A stretch of 34,860 bases of DNA from positions 1-34,860 of the forward strand of contig PFQT01000051.1 of NCBI GenBank assembly GCA_002788135.1. Direction: 5' to 3'. The notes beneath the pieces are model-generated. The model was not told where the DNA came from, did no database searches, and worked only from the letters and a program-made list of their open reading frames with translations. Below, piece after piece: positions 1-7,813 of the stretch (the first letter of the stretch is position 1; each line of letters opens with the position of its first letter). This DNA comes from Candidatus Yonathbacteria bacterium CG_4_8_14_3_um_filter_46_25. Its GTDB lineage: Bacteria > Patescibacteriota > Minisyncoccia > Phycocordibacterales > UBA1539. Made by a program: the position numbers and the translations under genes.

Positions 1-302
1 GCGTTGCTGTTGAGGACCATCTGGAGTTGACGCACGTCTTCTCCCGTGTCGCCTACCGTAAGGTTGCGGGTGAAGGTGTAGCCGGTCGTTGCCGGTGTTC
101 CTCCTCCTTGCATGGTCGCGAGTTGCGCTTGGAGGGCCGAAATGGTCGCCAACAAGCTGTTGATCTGAGCGGTGAGATCGTCAACGGATTGAGCTGAAGC
201 GGTTCCTACCGCCGCTCCTCCCATCATAAGGAGAGCCGTTGTCAAACCCACAAAACCCGAGATCGCTTTCGCTGTTCTGGATTTCTTGAATTTATTACTC
301 AT
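1..302 (-). CDS. Secreted protein, N-terminal part, peptidoglycan-binding-like repeat (partial)
   Basis: The reading frame opens with ATG at 302 and runs off the left edge after 100 codons. It begins with a basic N-region (SNKFKKSRTAKA), a hydrophobic stretch (GFVGLTTALLMMGGAAVG) and an ASA|Q signal-peptidase-I-like cleavage site near residue 38. After this comes a short coiled-coil-like stretch (DDLTAQINSLLATISALQAQ) and then NLTVGDTGEDVRQLQMVLNS, which resembles the opening of a PG_binding_1 repeat. This combination (signal peptide, short coiled coil, LxxGxxGxDVxxLQxxLN) is common at the N-terminus of large S-layer-like or surface proteins in Parcubacteria, so a cell-surface role is inferred. 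An AGGA lies 9 nt upstream of the ATG. The C-terminal domains are outside the window, so the function cannot be decided. Confidence 0.8.
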   Translation of the reverse strand, partial: MSNKFKKSRTAKAISGFVGLTTALLMMGGAAVGTASAQSVDDLTAQINSLLATISALQAQLATMQGGGTPATTGYTFTRNLTVGDTGEDVRQLQMVLNSN

Positions 303-579
303 AATATTTCCTATTAATGATAGCCCGCTCTCGCCTGTTACTGATAAAGTTTGGCGAAGCAAGACTATCGACGCGCGGGCAATCCTAGCTCGACTTCAAA
401 CTAGCTGTCCCGCGCAATTATTCACCAACTCGCGCCGCGACCGCATAATGCGCGATCTGCGATGCGAGGTAGCTTACTTTACAATTGCGATACGTCCGCG
501 ATGACGCACCGCGTCTCTTCTGTCGATTCCGTATATGATTACTTCTTCGACCACAAAGAAACATACATTGCCAACAATC

Positions 580-610
580 TTGATTGGTTCGAAATATCCG
601 AACCAATCAA
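580..610. repeat. Perfect inverted repeat, 12-bp arms
   Basis: TTGATTGGTTCG (580-591) and CGAACCAATCAA (599-610) are exact reverse complements separated by the 7-nt loop AAATATC. There is no T-run directly after the stem on either strand, so it is not an obvious intrinsic terminator. The arm core GATTGGT recurs in the hairpin at 674-714. Confidence 0.8.
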
Positions 611-673
611 ACCACTATTTTGTTGTCAATGATCTGTTCCCTTGCTACAGAATCTCTCGATCTCAGATATAAA

Positions 674-714
674 TAGATTGGTGAAACGCGAAAAATTCGC
701 ACGACACCAATCTA
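674..714. repeat. Nested inverted repeat, 10-bp outer and 5-bp inner arms
   Basis: Outer arms TAGATTGGTG (674-683) and CACCAATCTA (705-714) are exact complements. Inside them GCGAA (688-692) and TTCGC (696-700) form a second stem around AAA. The outer arms share GATTGGT with the hairpin about 90 bases upstream, so the two may be related RNA structures or paired binding sites. Confidence 0.75.
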
Positions 715-970
715 CGCACAATTATATCGCTTACGGCAAAAGCTGCAAAGCGAAATGTGGATAACTTGCCTACCGCGCCGCGTGCGCGATACATAAAAAC
801 CACCCGATAGATAATACTGTTTTCAAGCTCCGAATGCAAGAGCTTCCTTTATAAGGTATGAGGGAACGGGAATCCAAAGTTACACCTGCCTTCTCTTTTA
901 CCAATAAAAACACTCGCGAGAAACTTATCTCACTAAACGATCTCCATAAAGACACCTGTTCTATAACGTA

Positions 971-1927
971 TCACTTGAGGATGTACCTGCTCCATCTTCT
1001 GTCTCCTGTCCTTATAAGCGTCCCCGCCAAAACAAGAGCTGCAAGCTCGCGTTGAATAGTCTTGGCACTGCATCCTGAAACATTCTCGGATATATCCCGT
1101 ATCGTAAATTCAGTTCCTTTATTCTTTTTGAACATATCAAGTATCGTGTCTTTTCTATCATGTCCTTGTCGTGGTGATCTATCAACAAAGTTTTTTGGCG
1201 GTTCTTTTTGGGACGGCGCCATCTTTCCCTGAATTGTTCCCAAGGGGAAGATGTGTCCTTTTGATTGTTGTCCTTTACCATGTCCTTTATAAGACCCCTT
1301 TGCCGCGTCTGCTCTGGGAGGTGCCCCTCGCACGGATGCCGGCTCGTCAAAAAAGGATACCGCGGATACTGGCCGATCATGCTCACCGGTGACACTATCA
1401 TCAGCGACGAAAAAATTATCCAGAAACAACACCCCACCATGTTTTTTTTCATACGCACGCACTGATCGAAACACATCAAGGGCATGAAAACACTCTCGTT
1501 TTAACACGGAATAATTCATATCCGAAACCATGCCACTCAATGACGCAATCTCGAGGAGCGCGACGATCTCGTGCGATACACGCATAAACGAGTCTTCTCT
1601 ATCGGACACATTTTCTCCTTCATCGATTGCGCCTTTCGCGTAATCAAGGAGAACAATCGCTTTGTCCCTTATTTTCCATTTGAGCGGTTCTTTATCGGAC
1701 AGAAGACCGGAAACAAGGTATAGCGCGAGTGTTAATTTTTCTGTCTTTTTATTTAAAAGGACATTATTGTCTTTTTGTGTCGGTGTCCTTAATAATGTGT
1801 CTTTTATCTGATTAACACCAGTATTGATTTGAGGAATAGCACTTTTTCTTTCAATTTCTTTTCTCGCTTTCCACGAAAGATTCATGCGATTGCCATATTC
1901 ATTTTTGTCCTTTTTGTATTGATCCAT
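971..1927 (-). CDS. Winged-helix DNA-binding protein, conserved Parcubacteria type
   Basis: A 318-residue protein starting at ATG 1927; an upstream alternative start would add a poorly conserved-looking leader. The C-terminal ~60 residues (RKDTILDMFKK to RWSRYILK, with CSAKTIQRELAALV as recognition-helix-like part and LIRTGDRRWSRY as wing) read as a winged helix-turn-helix. The middle part (LTLALYLVSGLLSDKEPLKWKIRDKA) is helical and resembles four-helix-bundle proteins. Between them lies a low-complexity linker rich in K, G, H and Q. No enzymatic motif is visible. It is divergent from ftsK. The gene is exceptionally rich in the word AAGGACA in every frame and both orientations, with an inverted pair just before its start, so autoregulation is a reasonable guess. 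I recognise the C-terminal pattern from hypothetical proteins of Parcubacteria but know no assigned function. Confidence 0.8.
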   Translation of the reverse strand: MDQYKKDKNEYGNRMNLSWKARKEIERKSAIPQINTGVNQIKDTLLRTPTQKDNNVLLNKKTEKLTLALYLVSGLLSDKEPLKWKIRDKAIVLLDYAKGAIDEGENVSDREDSFMRVSHEIVALLEIASLSGMVSDMNYSVLKRECFHALDVFRSVRAYEKKHGGVLFLDNFFVADDSVTGEHDRPVSAVSFFDEPASVRGAPPRADAAKGSYKGHGKGQQSKGHIFPLGTIQGKMAPSQKEPPKNFVDRSPRQGHDRKDTILDMFKKNKGTEFTIRDISENVSGCSAKTIQRELAALVLAGTLIRTGDRRWSRYILK

Positions 1928-1942
1928 AAGACAATATATTTT

Positions 1943-1957
1943 GTCCTTTTTAAGGAC
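1943..1957. promoter_or_regulatory. Inverted AAGGAC pair at the start of the winged-helix gene
   Basis: GTCCTT (1943-1948), TTT, AAGGAC (1952-1957) is a perfect 6-bp inverted repeat with a 3-nt spacer. It lies 16-30 nt upstream of the ATG at 1927, where the gene's promoter is expected (minus-strand TATATT lies 5 nt before the ATG). The same AAGGAC word recurs through the coding sequence. Its role as an operator is inferred from position and symmetry only. Confidence 0.4.
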
Positions 1958-1962
1958 TCCCG

Positions 1963-1980
1963 CGACCGCTCGCGCGGTCG
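1963..1980. repeat. GC-rich hairpin between the winged-helix gene and ftsK
   Basis: CGACCGC (1963-1969), TCGC, GCGGTCG (1974-1980) is a perfect 7-bp stem with a 4-nt loop. It sits in the divergent intergenic region. No T-run follows, so it may be a regulatory site rather than a terminator. Confidence 0.5.
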
Positions 1981-2154
1981 ATCGCGCGAGAAAGATGTTC
2001 ACCTATTTTGTCCATTATATGCAAACAAAATCTATAAGTCAAAGAATCATTCGCCTCTTAAAAACAGCGGCTATCAAAGATTTTACTCGCGAGCGCGCCA
2101 TATCGTTTGATCCCGACGCCATGCGGGTCGCTGTTATGCGTTTATCACCAATGG

Positions 2155-2163
2155 TGCTATTAT
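2155..2163 (+). promoter_or_regulatory. Probable ftsK promoter (extended -10)
   Basis: TGCTATTAT is an extended -10 element (TGn plus TATTAT, 5 of 6 matches). It predicts a transcript start near 2170, about 28 nt before the ftsK ATG. A small palindrome, CACCA-A-TGGTG, lies just upstream and overlaps the TG of the extended -10. I see no clear -35. Confidence 0.4.
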
Positions 2164-2197
2164 TAGCGATGTAAATTTGATAAAAACGATACGTTTC

Positions 2198-4426
2198 ATG
2201 AAGAAAAAAAAGAAACGAAAAGACACAGGCACAGGGATTATGGGGACACTCAAAGAAGAGACGCGCCATTTCATGCTCTCCATACTTTTTTTCGTTGGCG
2301 CCATCTTTTTCGCGCTGGCAAGCTTGGGCAAGGCGGGCATTGCCGGGACTAATTTTTACCGCTGGTTTGAATTCGCGTTTGGCGTGGGATATTTTTTGAT
2401 CCCCATCTGCCTCGCGATGCTCGGCGTACTTTTTTTGCGAAATACTCGCCCCAATATCGCCCTTCCGGCGATTGTTGGAGCAACATTATTCTTTGTCTCA
2501 GGTCTTGGCATTATCGACCTTCTTGCCGGAAAGAATGCCGGGGGCATCACTGGAGAAAAGATCGCGGCACCGCTTGTTTTCTTATTCGATTTTTGGATCA
2601 GCGTCATTTTACTTGCCGCCTTGTTCATAATTTCTTTTTCGATAATCTTTGACTGGAAGCCCGCTTTCAGTATTCCTTCATTTTTTAAACGCTCGCCAAA
2701 AAACAAGAGTGATAATGTTGATAATTCTATTAAAGGCACCAATGATGATGATGATGGTGATGATGATGATGATGATGCGCAAGAGGAAGCTGAAACTGAG
2801 GAAGAGAATGAGGAGCCTGAAGAGGTTGTCCCAAAGGCGAAAAAGGCGAAATCAAGAAAAACCGCCACCGAAGCGGTTCTCGACGGAGAAGGAGACGATC
2901 TTTCGCGCATGTACGCTACACAATCCGAATACACCCCTCCTCCGCTCTCGCTCCTCGCGGGAGACAAAGGAAAACCGGGAGTGGGAGACACCAAAGCAAA
3001 TTCCAATATCATTAAACGAACGTTGCAGAGCTTTGGCATTCTCGTGGAAATGGATGATGTCGAGATAGGACCATCAATCACCCGCTACTCGCTCAAACCA
3101 GCCGAAGGGGTGAAACTTTCGCGAATTGTCGGATTGCAGAACGACCTCGCCCTCTCACTCGCCGCTCACCCGATACGGATCGAAGCGCCTATTCCGGGCA
3201 AATCGCTTGTCGGCATAGAGATACCCAACAGCACAAAAACGACCGTCGGACTCGGCACTCTGCTCTCGACCGAAGAATACAAAAAATCAGCCCGTCCGCT
3301 TCTGCTCTCTCTCGGTCGCGGAATATCCGGAAAATCACACTTTGCCGACCTCGCAAAAATGCCGCATCTTCTTATTGCCGGAACCACCGGATCAGGGAAG
3401 TCGGTGGCCATTCATACCATCATCACATCCCTCCTCTACCGCAACCATCCAGCAAACCTGCGTTTCATTATGATCGACCCGAAACGCGTCGAGCTTACCG
3501 CGTACAATAAGATCCCCCACCTTCAAACACCAGTGATCACCGATGCGGGGAAAGCGATCAAGGCGCTCAAGTGGGCGGCGAACGAAATGAACAGGAGATA
3601 CGACATACTCGAGGCGGAAAAAGTACGCGACATCGAATCGTACCATAAGAATATCCTCATCCCCGCGCTTGAAGGGAATACCCATGCGAATGAAGAAGAT
3701 TCCGACTTGCCGGAATCAATGCCCTACATCGCTATCGTCATTGACGAGCTCGCCGATATTATGACAAGCTATCCGCGAGAAATGGAGTCGGCGATCGTGC
3801 GCCTCGCTCAGATGAGCCGTGCTGTCGGAATCCACCTTATTCTTTCAACTCAGCGTCCTTCGGTCAACATCATCACCGGTCTTATCAAGGCGAACATCCC
3901 CTCTCGGATCGCTCTCCAGGTCGCTTCGCAGATCGACTCGCGCACCATTCTCGATACGGGAGGGGCGGAAAAATTGCTCGGATCGGGAGATATGCTTTAT
4001 ATGTCGGGCGAGATGTCAAAACCAGTGCGATTGCAGTCGGCGTTCATTTCTGAAAATGAGGTGAAAAAAGTAGTGAGCTACCTTGTCGGGAAATTCGGCG
4101 ACACCATTCCCGAGGATATCACCCTCGCCTCGCCGAACAGCGAGAAAAACGCCTTATTTGAATCACTGGACGACAACAGCGCGAATGATGATCTATATGA
4201 GGAAGCGCGCGAGGTTGTTATCAAGGCACAGAAAGCATCAGCGTCATATCTGCAAAGAAAGCTCCGTGTCGGTTATGCTCGAGCGGCGCGGCTTTTGGAT
4301 ATCCTTGAAGAACGCGCCGTAATCGGCCCCGGAGAAGGTTCAAAACCACGAGACGTTCTTATTAAAGACAAGGAAGGGTACGGCATAGAGGAAACCGAGA
4401 ACGAAACAGCCGAGACAAACGCGTAA
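2198..4426 (+). CDS. ftsK: DNA translocase FtsK/SpoIIIE
   Basis: This is a 742-residue septum-located DNA pump that clears chromosomes from the closing division site. The N-terminal ~160 residues hold four hydrophobic membrane segments. An acidic linker follows (a run of Asp at about 183-193, then Glu-rich). The motor domain has Walker A GTTGSGKS (about 395-402), Walker B IVIDELADIM, and the STQRP motif. The C-terminal ~65 residues (ASYLQRKLRVGYARAARLLD) match the winged-helix gamma domain that reads KOPS-like polarity sites. The ATG at 2198 precedes a lysine-rich segment; an in-frame TTG at 2177 is an alternative. No Shine-Dalgarno is visible. The gene heads a plus-strand run with the membrane-anchored protein and recA. 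Confidence 0.97.
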   Translation: MKKKKKRKDTGTGIMGTLKEETRHFMLSILFFVGAIFFALASLGKAGIAGTNFYRWFEFAFGVGYFLIPICLAMLGVLFLRNTRPNIALPAIVGATLFFVSGLGIIDLLAGKNAGGITGEKIAAPLVFLFDFWISVILLAALFIISFSIIFDWKPAFSIPSFFKRSPKNKSDNVDNSIKGTNDDDDGDDDDDDAQEEAETEEENEEPEEVVPKAKKAKSRKTATEAVLDGEGDDLSRMYATQSEYTPPPLSLLAGDKGKPGVGDTKANSNIIKRTLQSFGILVEMDDVEIGPSITRYSLKPAEGVKLSRIVGLQNDLALSLAAHPIRIEAPIPGKSLVGIEIPNSTKTTVGLGTLLSTEEYKKSARPLLLSLGRGISGKSHFADLAKMPHLLIAGTTGSGKSVAIHTIITSLLYRNHPANLRFIMIDPKRVELTAYNKIPHLQTPVITDAGKAIKALKWAANEMNRRYDILEAEKVRDIESYHKNILIPALEGNTHANEEDSDLPESMPYIAIVIDELADIMTSYPREMESAIVRLAQMSRAVGIHLILSTQRPSVNIITGLIKANIPSRIALQVASQIDSRTILDTGGAEKLLGSGDMLYMSGEMSKPVRLQSAFISENEVKKVVSYLVGKFGDTIPEDITLASPNSEKNALFESLDDNSANDDLYEEAREVVIKAQKASASYLQRKLRVGYARAARLLDILEERAVIGPGEGSKPRDVLIKDKEGYGIEETENETAETNA

Positions 4427-4453
4427 CTAAAAAGTCATCAGAAAGGAAACCCC

Positions 4454-4861
4454 ATGCAAGGAAACATGAAGTTGTTCGTCAGGATTGTAATCATTACCGC
4501 CGTATTCGTGGGTGTCGTCGGATACGCATATTACCAAAGCAAGGATTTTATCGCGGGTCCTATTGTTTTGATAACCGCACCGACAAATGGTGCCACAGTC
4601 AACGATCCGTTTCTTGAAATAACAGGGACTGCCAAAAACATATCGTTCATTGCCTTAAATGACCGCCAAATCTTTACTGATGAACATTATATTTTTTCTG
4701 AAAAATTGCTCCTCTACTATGGTTATAATATAATAACCATAGGCGCAGGAGACCAATTCGGACGAGTAATAAAGAAGACACTCGAGATTGTCTACCAGGA
4801 ACAGGAGAATACTCGAAACAACGTTTCGAGTAGCACGCAAAGAACCATTGAAAGCCAATAA
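4454..4861 (+). CDS. Membrane-anchored protein with extracytoplasmic beta domain
   Basis: A 135-residue protein with one N-terminal membrane segment (LFVRIVIITAVFVGVVGYAYY) and an outside part beginning GPIVLITAPTNGATVNDPFLEITGTA. That pattern resembles the start of Ig-like or glucodextranase-B-type beta-sandwich domains. The tail (last ~20 residues) is polar and probably disordered. An AGGA lies 7 nt before the ATG. It lies 27 nt after ftsK and 12 nt before recA, so it is almost certainly co-transcribed with both. I recall small anchored proteins of this kind beside ftsK or recA in Parcubacteria, but no function is known to me. Confidence 0.8.
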   Translation: MQGNMKLFVRIVIITAVFVGVVGYAYYQSKDFIAGPIVLITAPTNGATVNDPFLEITGTAKNISFIALNDRQIFTDEHYIFSEKLLLYYGYNIITIGAGDQFGRVIKKTLEIVYQEQENTRNNVSSSTQRTIESQ

Positions 4862-4873
4862 TCAACCATATCA

Positions 4874-5872
4874 ATGACCAAAAAAACAAAGAGAGAAGAT
4901 ACGAGAGGAAGCATCGAAGATACCATAAAAGCGATCCAGACAAAGTTCGGAGAAGGGTCCATCATGAAGCTCGGGGACCGGTCGCGGGTCGACGTTGGCG
5001 CAATATCAACCGGATCAATCGGGCTCGACCACGCACTCGGTGTCGGGGGGTTGCCGCAAGGAAGGATCGTTGAGATATACGGGCCTGAATCATCCGGAAA
5101 AACGACGCTCGCGCTCCACGCAGTCGCGGAGGCGCAAAAAGCGGGGGGGATATGCGCATTCATCGACGCGGAACACGCGCTTGATCCCGAATACGCAAAA
5201 CGGCTCGGTGTGCGTATCGACGAACTCTTGATCTCTCAGCCCGACACCGGAGAACAATCGCTTGAGATCACGGAAAGTCTCGTGCGGTCAAACAAGATCG
5301 CCATGATTGTCATCGACTCGGTCGCCGCGCTCACTCCGAAAGATGAAATCGAGGGGGAAATGGGAGCGCACCATGTCGGGAAACAAGCCCGTCTCATGTC
5401 TCAAGCGCTTCGCAAGCTCACCGCGATCGTCGACAAGAGCAATACTATCATCATCTTCATCAATCAGATTAGGATGAAGATCGGCGTTATGTTCGGGAAC
5501 CCGGAGACCACACCAGGCGGAAAGGCGCTTAAATTCTATACTTCTGTTCGTATTGATATACGCAGAATAGCTCAGATCAAAAAGGGGGAGGAGGTCATTG
5601 GCGGACGAGTTCGGGCAAAGGTAGTCAAAAATAAGGTTGCGGCTCCGTTCAAGCAAACAGAATTCGATCTTTTATACAATGAAGGAATATCAAAGGAGGG
5701 CGAGCTCCTCTCTCTCGGTGAAAAATTTGAGGTTATCAGCAAGTCTGGATCATCATACGCGTTTGGAGACACCAAACTCGGAAGGGGGTACGACTCCGCT
5801 CGCGCGTTCCTCAAGGAAAACCCGAAGGTGCAAAACGAGCTCAAAAAAGAGATCATAAAACATTTTTCGTAA
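4874..5872 (+). CDS. recA: Recombinase RecA
   Basis: A 332-residue RecA that forms filaments on single-stranded DNA, drives strand exchange and promotes SOS-type self-cleavage where a LexA exists. Walker A is GPESSGKT, Walker B lies in [12 protein letters not shown], and the MAW-like and L2 regions ([28 protein letters not shown]) are intact. It is a little shorter than E. coli RecA (353) because the acidic C-terminal tail is cut down. The ATG follows the previous stop by 12 nt and has no Shine-Dalgarno, consistent with translational coupling. RecO and SSB, its loading partners, are also encoded in this window. Confidence 0.98.
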   Translation: MTKKTKREDTRGSIEDTIKAIQTKFGEGSIMKLGDRSRVDVGAISTGSIGLDHALGVGGLPQGRIVEIYGPESSGKTTLALHAVAEAQKAGGICAFIDAEHALDPEYAKRLGVRIDELLISQPDTGEQSLEITESLVRSNKIAMIVIDSVAALTPKDEIEGEMGAHHVGKQARLMSQALRKLTAIVDKSNTIIIFINQIRMKIGVMFGNPETTPGGKALKFYTSVRIDIRRIAQIKKGEEVIGGRVRAKVVKNKVAAPFKQTEFDLLYNEGISKEGELLSLGEKFEVISKSGSSYAFGDTKLGRGYDSARAFLKENPKVQNELKKEIIKHFS

Positions 5873-5944
5873 CCCGAGTAGCTCACTTTCTTCCCCTTCT
5901 TTACTCGCCAGACTAAGAAGTATATAGTACCGCTACGAAATAGC

Positions 5945-6517
5945 ATGTTGAACTACAATGAAATAACACAAAAGAAATACGTCGAGATTGACGGCGAACC
6001 GTTTGAAGTCATCAGCTCGCACGTTTTTCGCAAACAGCAACGGAAGCCGGTCAACCAGACAAAACTCAAAAACCTGATTACTGGTAAAGTGACGGAACGG
6101 TCATTCCATCAGGCCGAGAAGGTGAACGAAGCGAATATCGATACGCGGAAAATAAAATTCCTTTACGCGAACAAGGGAGAGCAATGGTTCTGCGAAGAAA
6201 ACACCCCGTCGAAACGTTTCAGCATGCCTGACACAACGGAGAACGCCACGATCAGAAATTTTGTAAAAGAAAACTCAATCATTGACGCAATTGTCTTTAG
6301 CGGAAATATTATCGGCATACGACCTCCGATCAAGGTTGATCTCGCGGTCACCGAAGCTCCTCCGGCCGTAAAAGGAAACACGGCGCAAGGAGGAACAAAG
6401 CAAATAACTCTTGAGACAGGCGTAACCGTCAATGCCCCCCTTTTCATCAACGAGGGCGACATTGTTCGCGTCAATACGGAAACGGGTGAATATACTGAGC
6501 GCGTGGAGAAAAAATAG
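5945..6517 (+). CDS. efp: Translation elongation factor P
   Basis: A 190-residue EF-P, which enters the ribosomal E site and relieves stalling at polyproline. The three-beta-barrel outline is present: N-terminal domain (EIDGEPFEVISSHVF), the TKLKNLITGKVTERSF segment, and OB-like domains II and III ending ETGVTVNAPLFINEGDIVRVNTETGEYTERV. The loop that normally carries PGKG with the modified Lys or Arg instead reads FRKQQRKPVNQ (residues 28-38), one residue longer and without Gly. No EF-P modification gene is visible in the window. The start lacks a Shine-Dalgarno and lies 72 nt after recA, and TATAGT at 5922-5927 could be a -10 of its own promoter. Confidence 0.95.
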   Translation: MLNYNEITQKKYVEIDGEPFEVISSHVFRKQQRKPVNQTKLKNLITGKVTERSFHQAEKVNEANIDTRKIKFLYANKGEQWFCEENTPSKRFSMPDTTENATIRNFVKENSIIDAIVFSGNIIGIRPPIKVDLAVTEAPPAVKGNTAQGGTKQITLETGVTVNAPLFINEGDIVRVNTETGEYTERVEKK

Positions 6518-6523
6518 ATAGTC

Positions 6524-6559
6524 AAAAAATCCGTCCAGAAATGTCCCCGCGGATTTTTT
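6524..6559. terminator. Bidirectional intrinsic terminator between efp and rpsR
   Basis: AAAAAATCCG (6524-6533) and CGGATTTTTT (6550-6559) are exact complements around a 16-nt loop. Because the stem ends in A and T runs on both sides, it can stop efp on the plus strand and the rpsF-ssb-rpsR transcript on the minus strand, which converge here. Confidence 0.85.
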
Positions 6560-6588
6560 ATTGCCACAATGCGAAAACAAGCAACTCT

Positions 6589-6786
6589 TTAGCTTGAAAC
6601 GTACGGAAGAAGTGCCATAAAACGAGCGCGCTTTATCGCCGACGCGAGCATCCGTTGATGTTTTGAGCACACCATGGTGCGCTTTTTTGTCAAAATACGC
6701 GCATGCGGGTTCAAAAACTTCTTAAGAAGCTCGATGTCCTTATAGTCTACATATTTGATATTATTTGAAGAAAAGTAGCACTGCAT
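6589..6786 (-). CDS. rpsR: Small ribosomal subunit protein bS18
   Basis: A 65-residue protein with the S18 signature: YVDYKDIELLKKFL, then the ARILTKKRTMVCSKHQRMLASAIKRARFMALLPY block that binds 16S rRNA in the platform next to bS6. Only one N-terminal Cys (residue 3) and one internal Cys remain of the zinc-binding set seen in Cys-rich S18 proteins. It is the last gene of rpsF-ssb-rpsR and begins 16 nt after ssb. Confidence 0.95.
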   Translation of the reverse strand: MQCYFSSNNIKYVDYKDIELLKKFLNPHARILTKKRTMVCSKHQRMLASAIKRARFMALLPYVSS

Positions 6787-6802
6787 AGTTTTTTAAACAT
6801 TA

Positions 6803-7255
6803 TTAAAACGGTATATCGTCCGGATTAATCTCCTCGTCGGGATACTCAATAGTATTAATCTCCTCTTTGCTTCCGTTCCCAGCCGCCTTCGGTGGCGAAG
6901 AATGACCAGCTTCATCGGTTCCTTGGAATTTTCTCGGACCGAACTGAATGCGATCGGCAATGATCTCCGTGCGATATTTCTTTACTCCATCAGCCCCCTC
7001 CCAGCTCCTCGTGGTCAATCTCCCCTCGACAAGTGCCGAACTCCCTTTTTTGAGATATTGCGCGACTGTCTCTGCTTGACGACCAAATACGACGATGTTG
7101 TGATAGTCGGTCCCTTCTTGTTTGGCACCATTCTTGTCGGTCCACACACGATTGGTCGCAAGGGAAAACGTCGTAACAGCCGTCCCTGACGGAATCGTCT
7201 TTAATTCCGGGTCGCGAGTGAGGTTTCCTATGATGAATACTTTGTTGAGATACAT
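6803..7255 (-). CDS. ssb: Single-stranded DNA-binding protein
   Basis: A 150-residue SSB with the OB fold (MYLNKVFIIGNLTRDPELK, ATNRVWTDKNGAK, YHNIVVFGRQAETVAQYLKKG) followed by a Gly- and Ser-containing disordered linker. It ends in the acidic DDIPF tip used to recruit partners such as RecO. The start at ATG 7255 keeps the conserved N-terminus and avoids overlap with rpsF; longer versions run into the upstream gene. Its place between rpsF and rpsR is the classical bacterial order. Confidence 0.97.
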   Translation of the reverse strand: MYLNKVFIIGNLTRDPELKTIPSGTAVTTFSLATNRVWTDKNGAKQEGTDYHNIVVFGRQAETVAQYLKKGSSALVEGRLTTRSWEGADGVKKYRTEIIADRIQFGPRKFQGTDEAGHSSPPKAAGNGSKEEINTIEYPDEEINPDDIPF

Positions 7256-7271
7256 ACCAACCAATATTCCA

Positions 7272-7769
7272 CTATTCAATAACCAACTCTTCGATCGTTT
7301 TATCAAGCTCTTCCACTGAAAGAGCCGGAATATTCTCCACCGGAGTAGCTCCGCTTACGCTCTTTTTTTCGTCACCCGCCTTTTTCATACGCAATGGCGG
7401 ACGTTTTGCCAACGTGTCTTCTCTTACCGTCTTTATAATGATAAACCGAAAGACTTTATGATTGTCTTCGATGAATCCCTTTATCTTTGAAACACCACTG
7501 GGGGTGACAAAGAATTTGATCCAACCAAAATACGCGGAATCATAAATATTCTTTACATTATTTACGGCATGGTCAACCGCATAGGCAAGCCGAACCGATT
7601 TCGGATTTTCATCACTCAAAATCGCTCCTCCCGCAGATTCTATGGAATCTTTGAGCACACTTGCCTCAGCGGGAACGTCTTCTTCTGCAATGCTCGGAAT
7701 AAGATGATACCCAACCTCGTATATGCTCGGCTCTGAAACGTCTTCTTTTATGTTCTTTTCTTTTATCAC
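7272..7769 (-). CDS. rpsF: Small ribosomal subunit protein bS6
   Basis: A 165-residue bS6, longer than the ~95-135 usual because of extensions at both ends. The core shows YEVGYHLIP, the AYAVDHAVNNVKNIYDSAYFGWIKFFV segment and DNHKVFRFIIIKTV, matching the ferredoxin-like S6 fold. The C-terminal ~45 residues are charged and probably disordered. The start codon is GTG at 7769. A strong promoter lies only 10 nt upstream, so the message is nearly leaderless. First gene of rpsF-ssb-rpsR. Confidence 0.93.
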   Translation of the reverse strand: MIKEKNIKEDVSEPSIYEVGYHLIPSIAEEDVPAEASVLKDSIESAGGAILSDENPKSVRLAYAVDHAVNNVKNIYDSAYFGWIKFFVTPSGVSKIKGFIEDNHKVFRFIIIKTVREDTLAKRPPLRMKKAGDEKKSVSGATPVENIPALSVEELDKTIEELVIE

Positions 7770-7779
7770 CGTGAGTTAG

Positions 7780-7808
7780 ATACTACCAAAACCGGTCAAT
7801 ATTGTCAA
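7780..7808 (-). promoter_or_regulatory. rpsF-ssb-rpsR promoter
   Basis: On the minus strand a perfect -35 TTGACA (7808-7803), a 17-nt spacer and a -10 TAGTAT (7785-7780) lie directly before the GTG start of rpsF. The expected transcript start is near 7773, leaving about 4 nt of leader. Confidence 0.75.
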
Positions 7809-7813
7809 AAATC

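Larger units (their letters stand above)
303..970. other. Non-coding stretch with two related hairpins
   Basis: No convincing gene is visible in these 668 bases: the short open frames have no start signals, no family-like sequence and low-quality composition. The stretch holds two inverted repeats listed separately (580-610 and 674-714) whose arms share the core GATTGGT/ACCAATC, and one perfect DnaA-box-like word (TGTGGATAA, 756-764). It separates the 3' end of the winged-helix gene from the 5' end of the secreted protein, both on the minus strand, so it should contain a terminator for the first and a promoter for the second. I could not place either with confidence. A small RNA gene is possible. 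Confidence 0.5.

Noticed and set aside
585-600. GGTTCG motif resembling a tRNA T-arm
   Set aside because: It is part of the 12-bp inverted repeat; no acceptor, D or anticodon arms fit around it. I found no tRNA gene in the window.
756-764. Perfect DnaA box word TGTGGATAA, and another (TTATCCACA) at 34615-34623
   Set aside because: Two isolated 9-mers about 34 kb apart, one overlapping a stop codon, with no cluster, no AT-rich unwinding region and no dnaA or dnaN nearby. Not enough for an origin.
1007-1957. AAGGACA as a genome-wide DNA uptake sequence
   Set aside because: The word is concentrated in one gene and is near background in the rest of the window, unlike an uptake signal.
2742-2777. 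GAT trinucleotide repeat in ftsK
   Set aside because: It encodes the acidic Asp run of the FtsK linker, a length-tolerant region; in-frame repeat changes would not switch the gene off, so no phase-variation claim.
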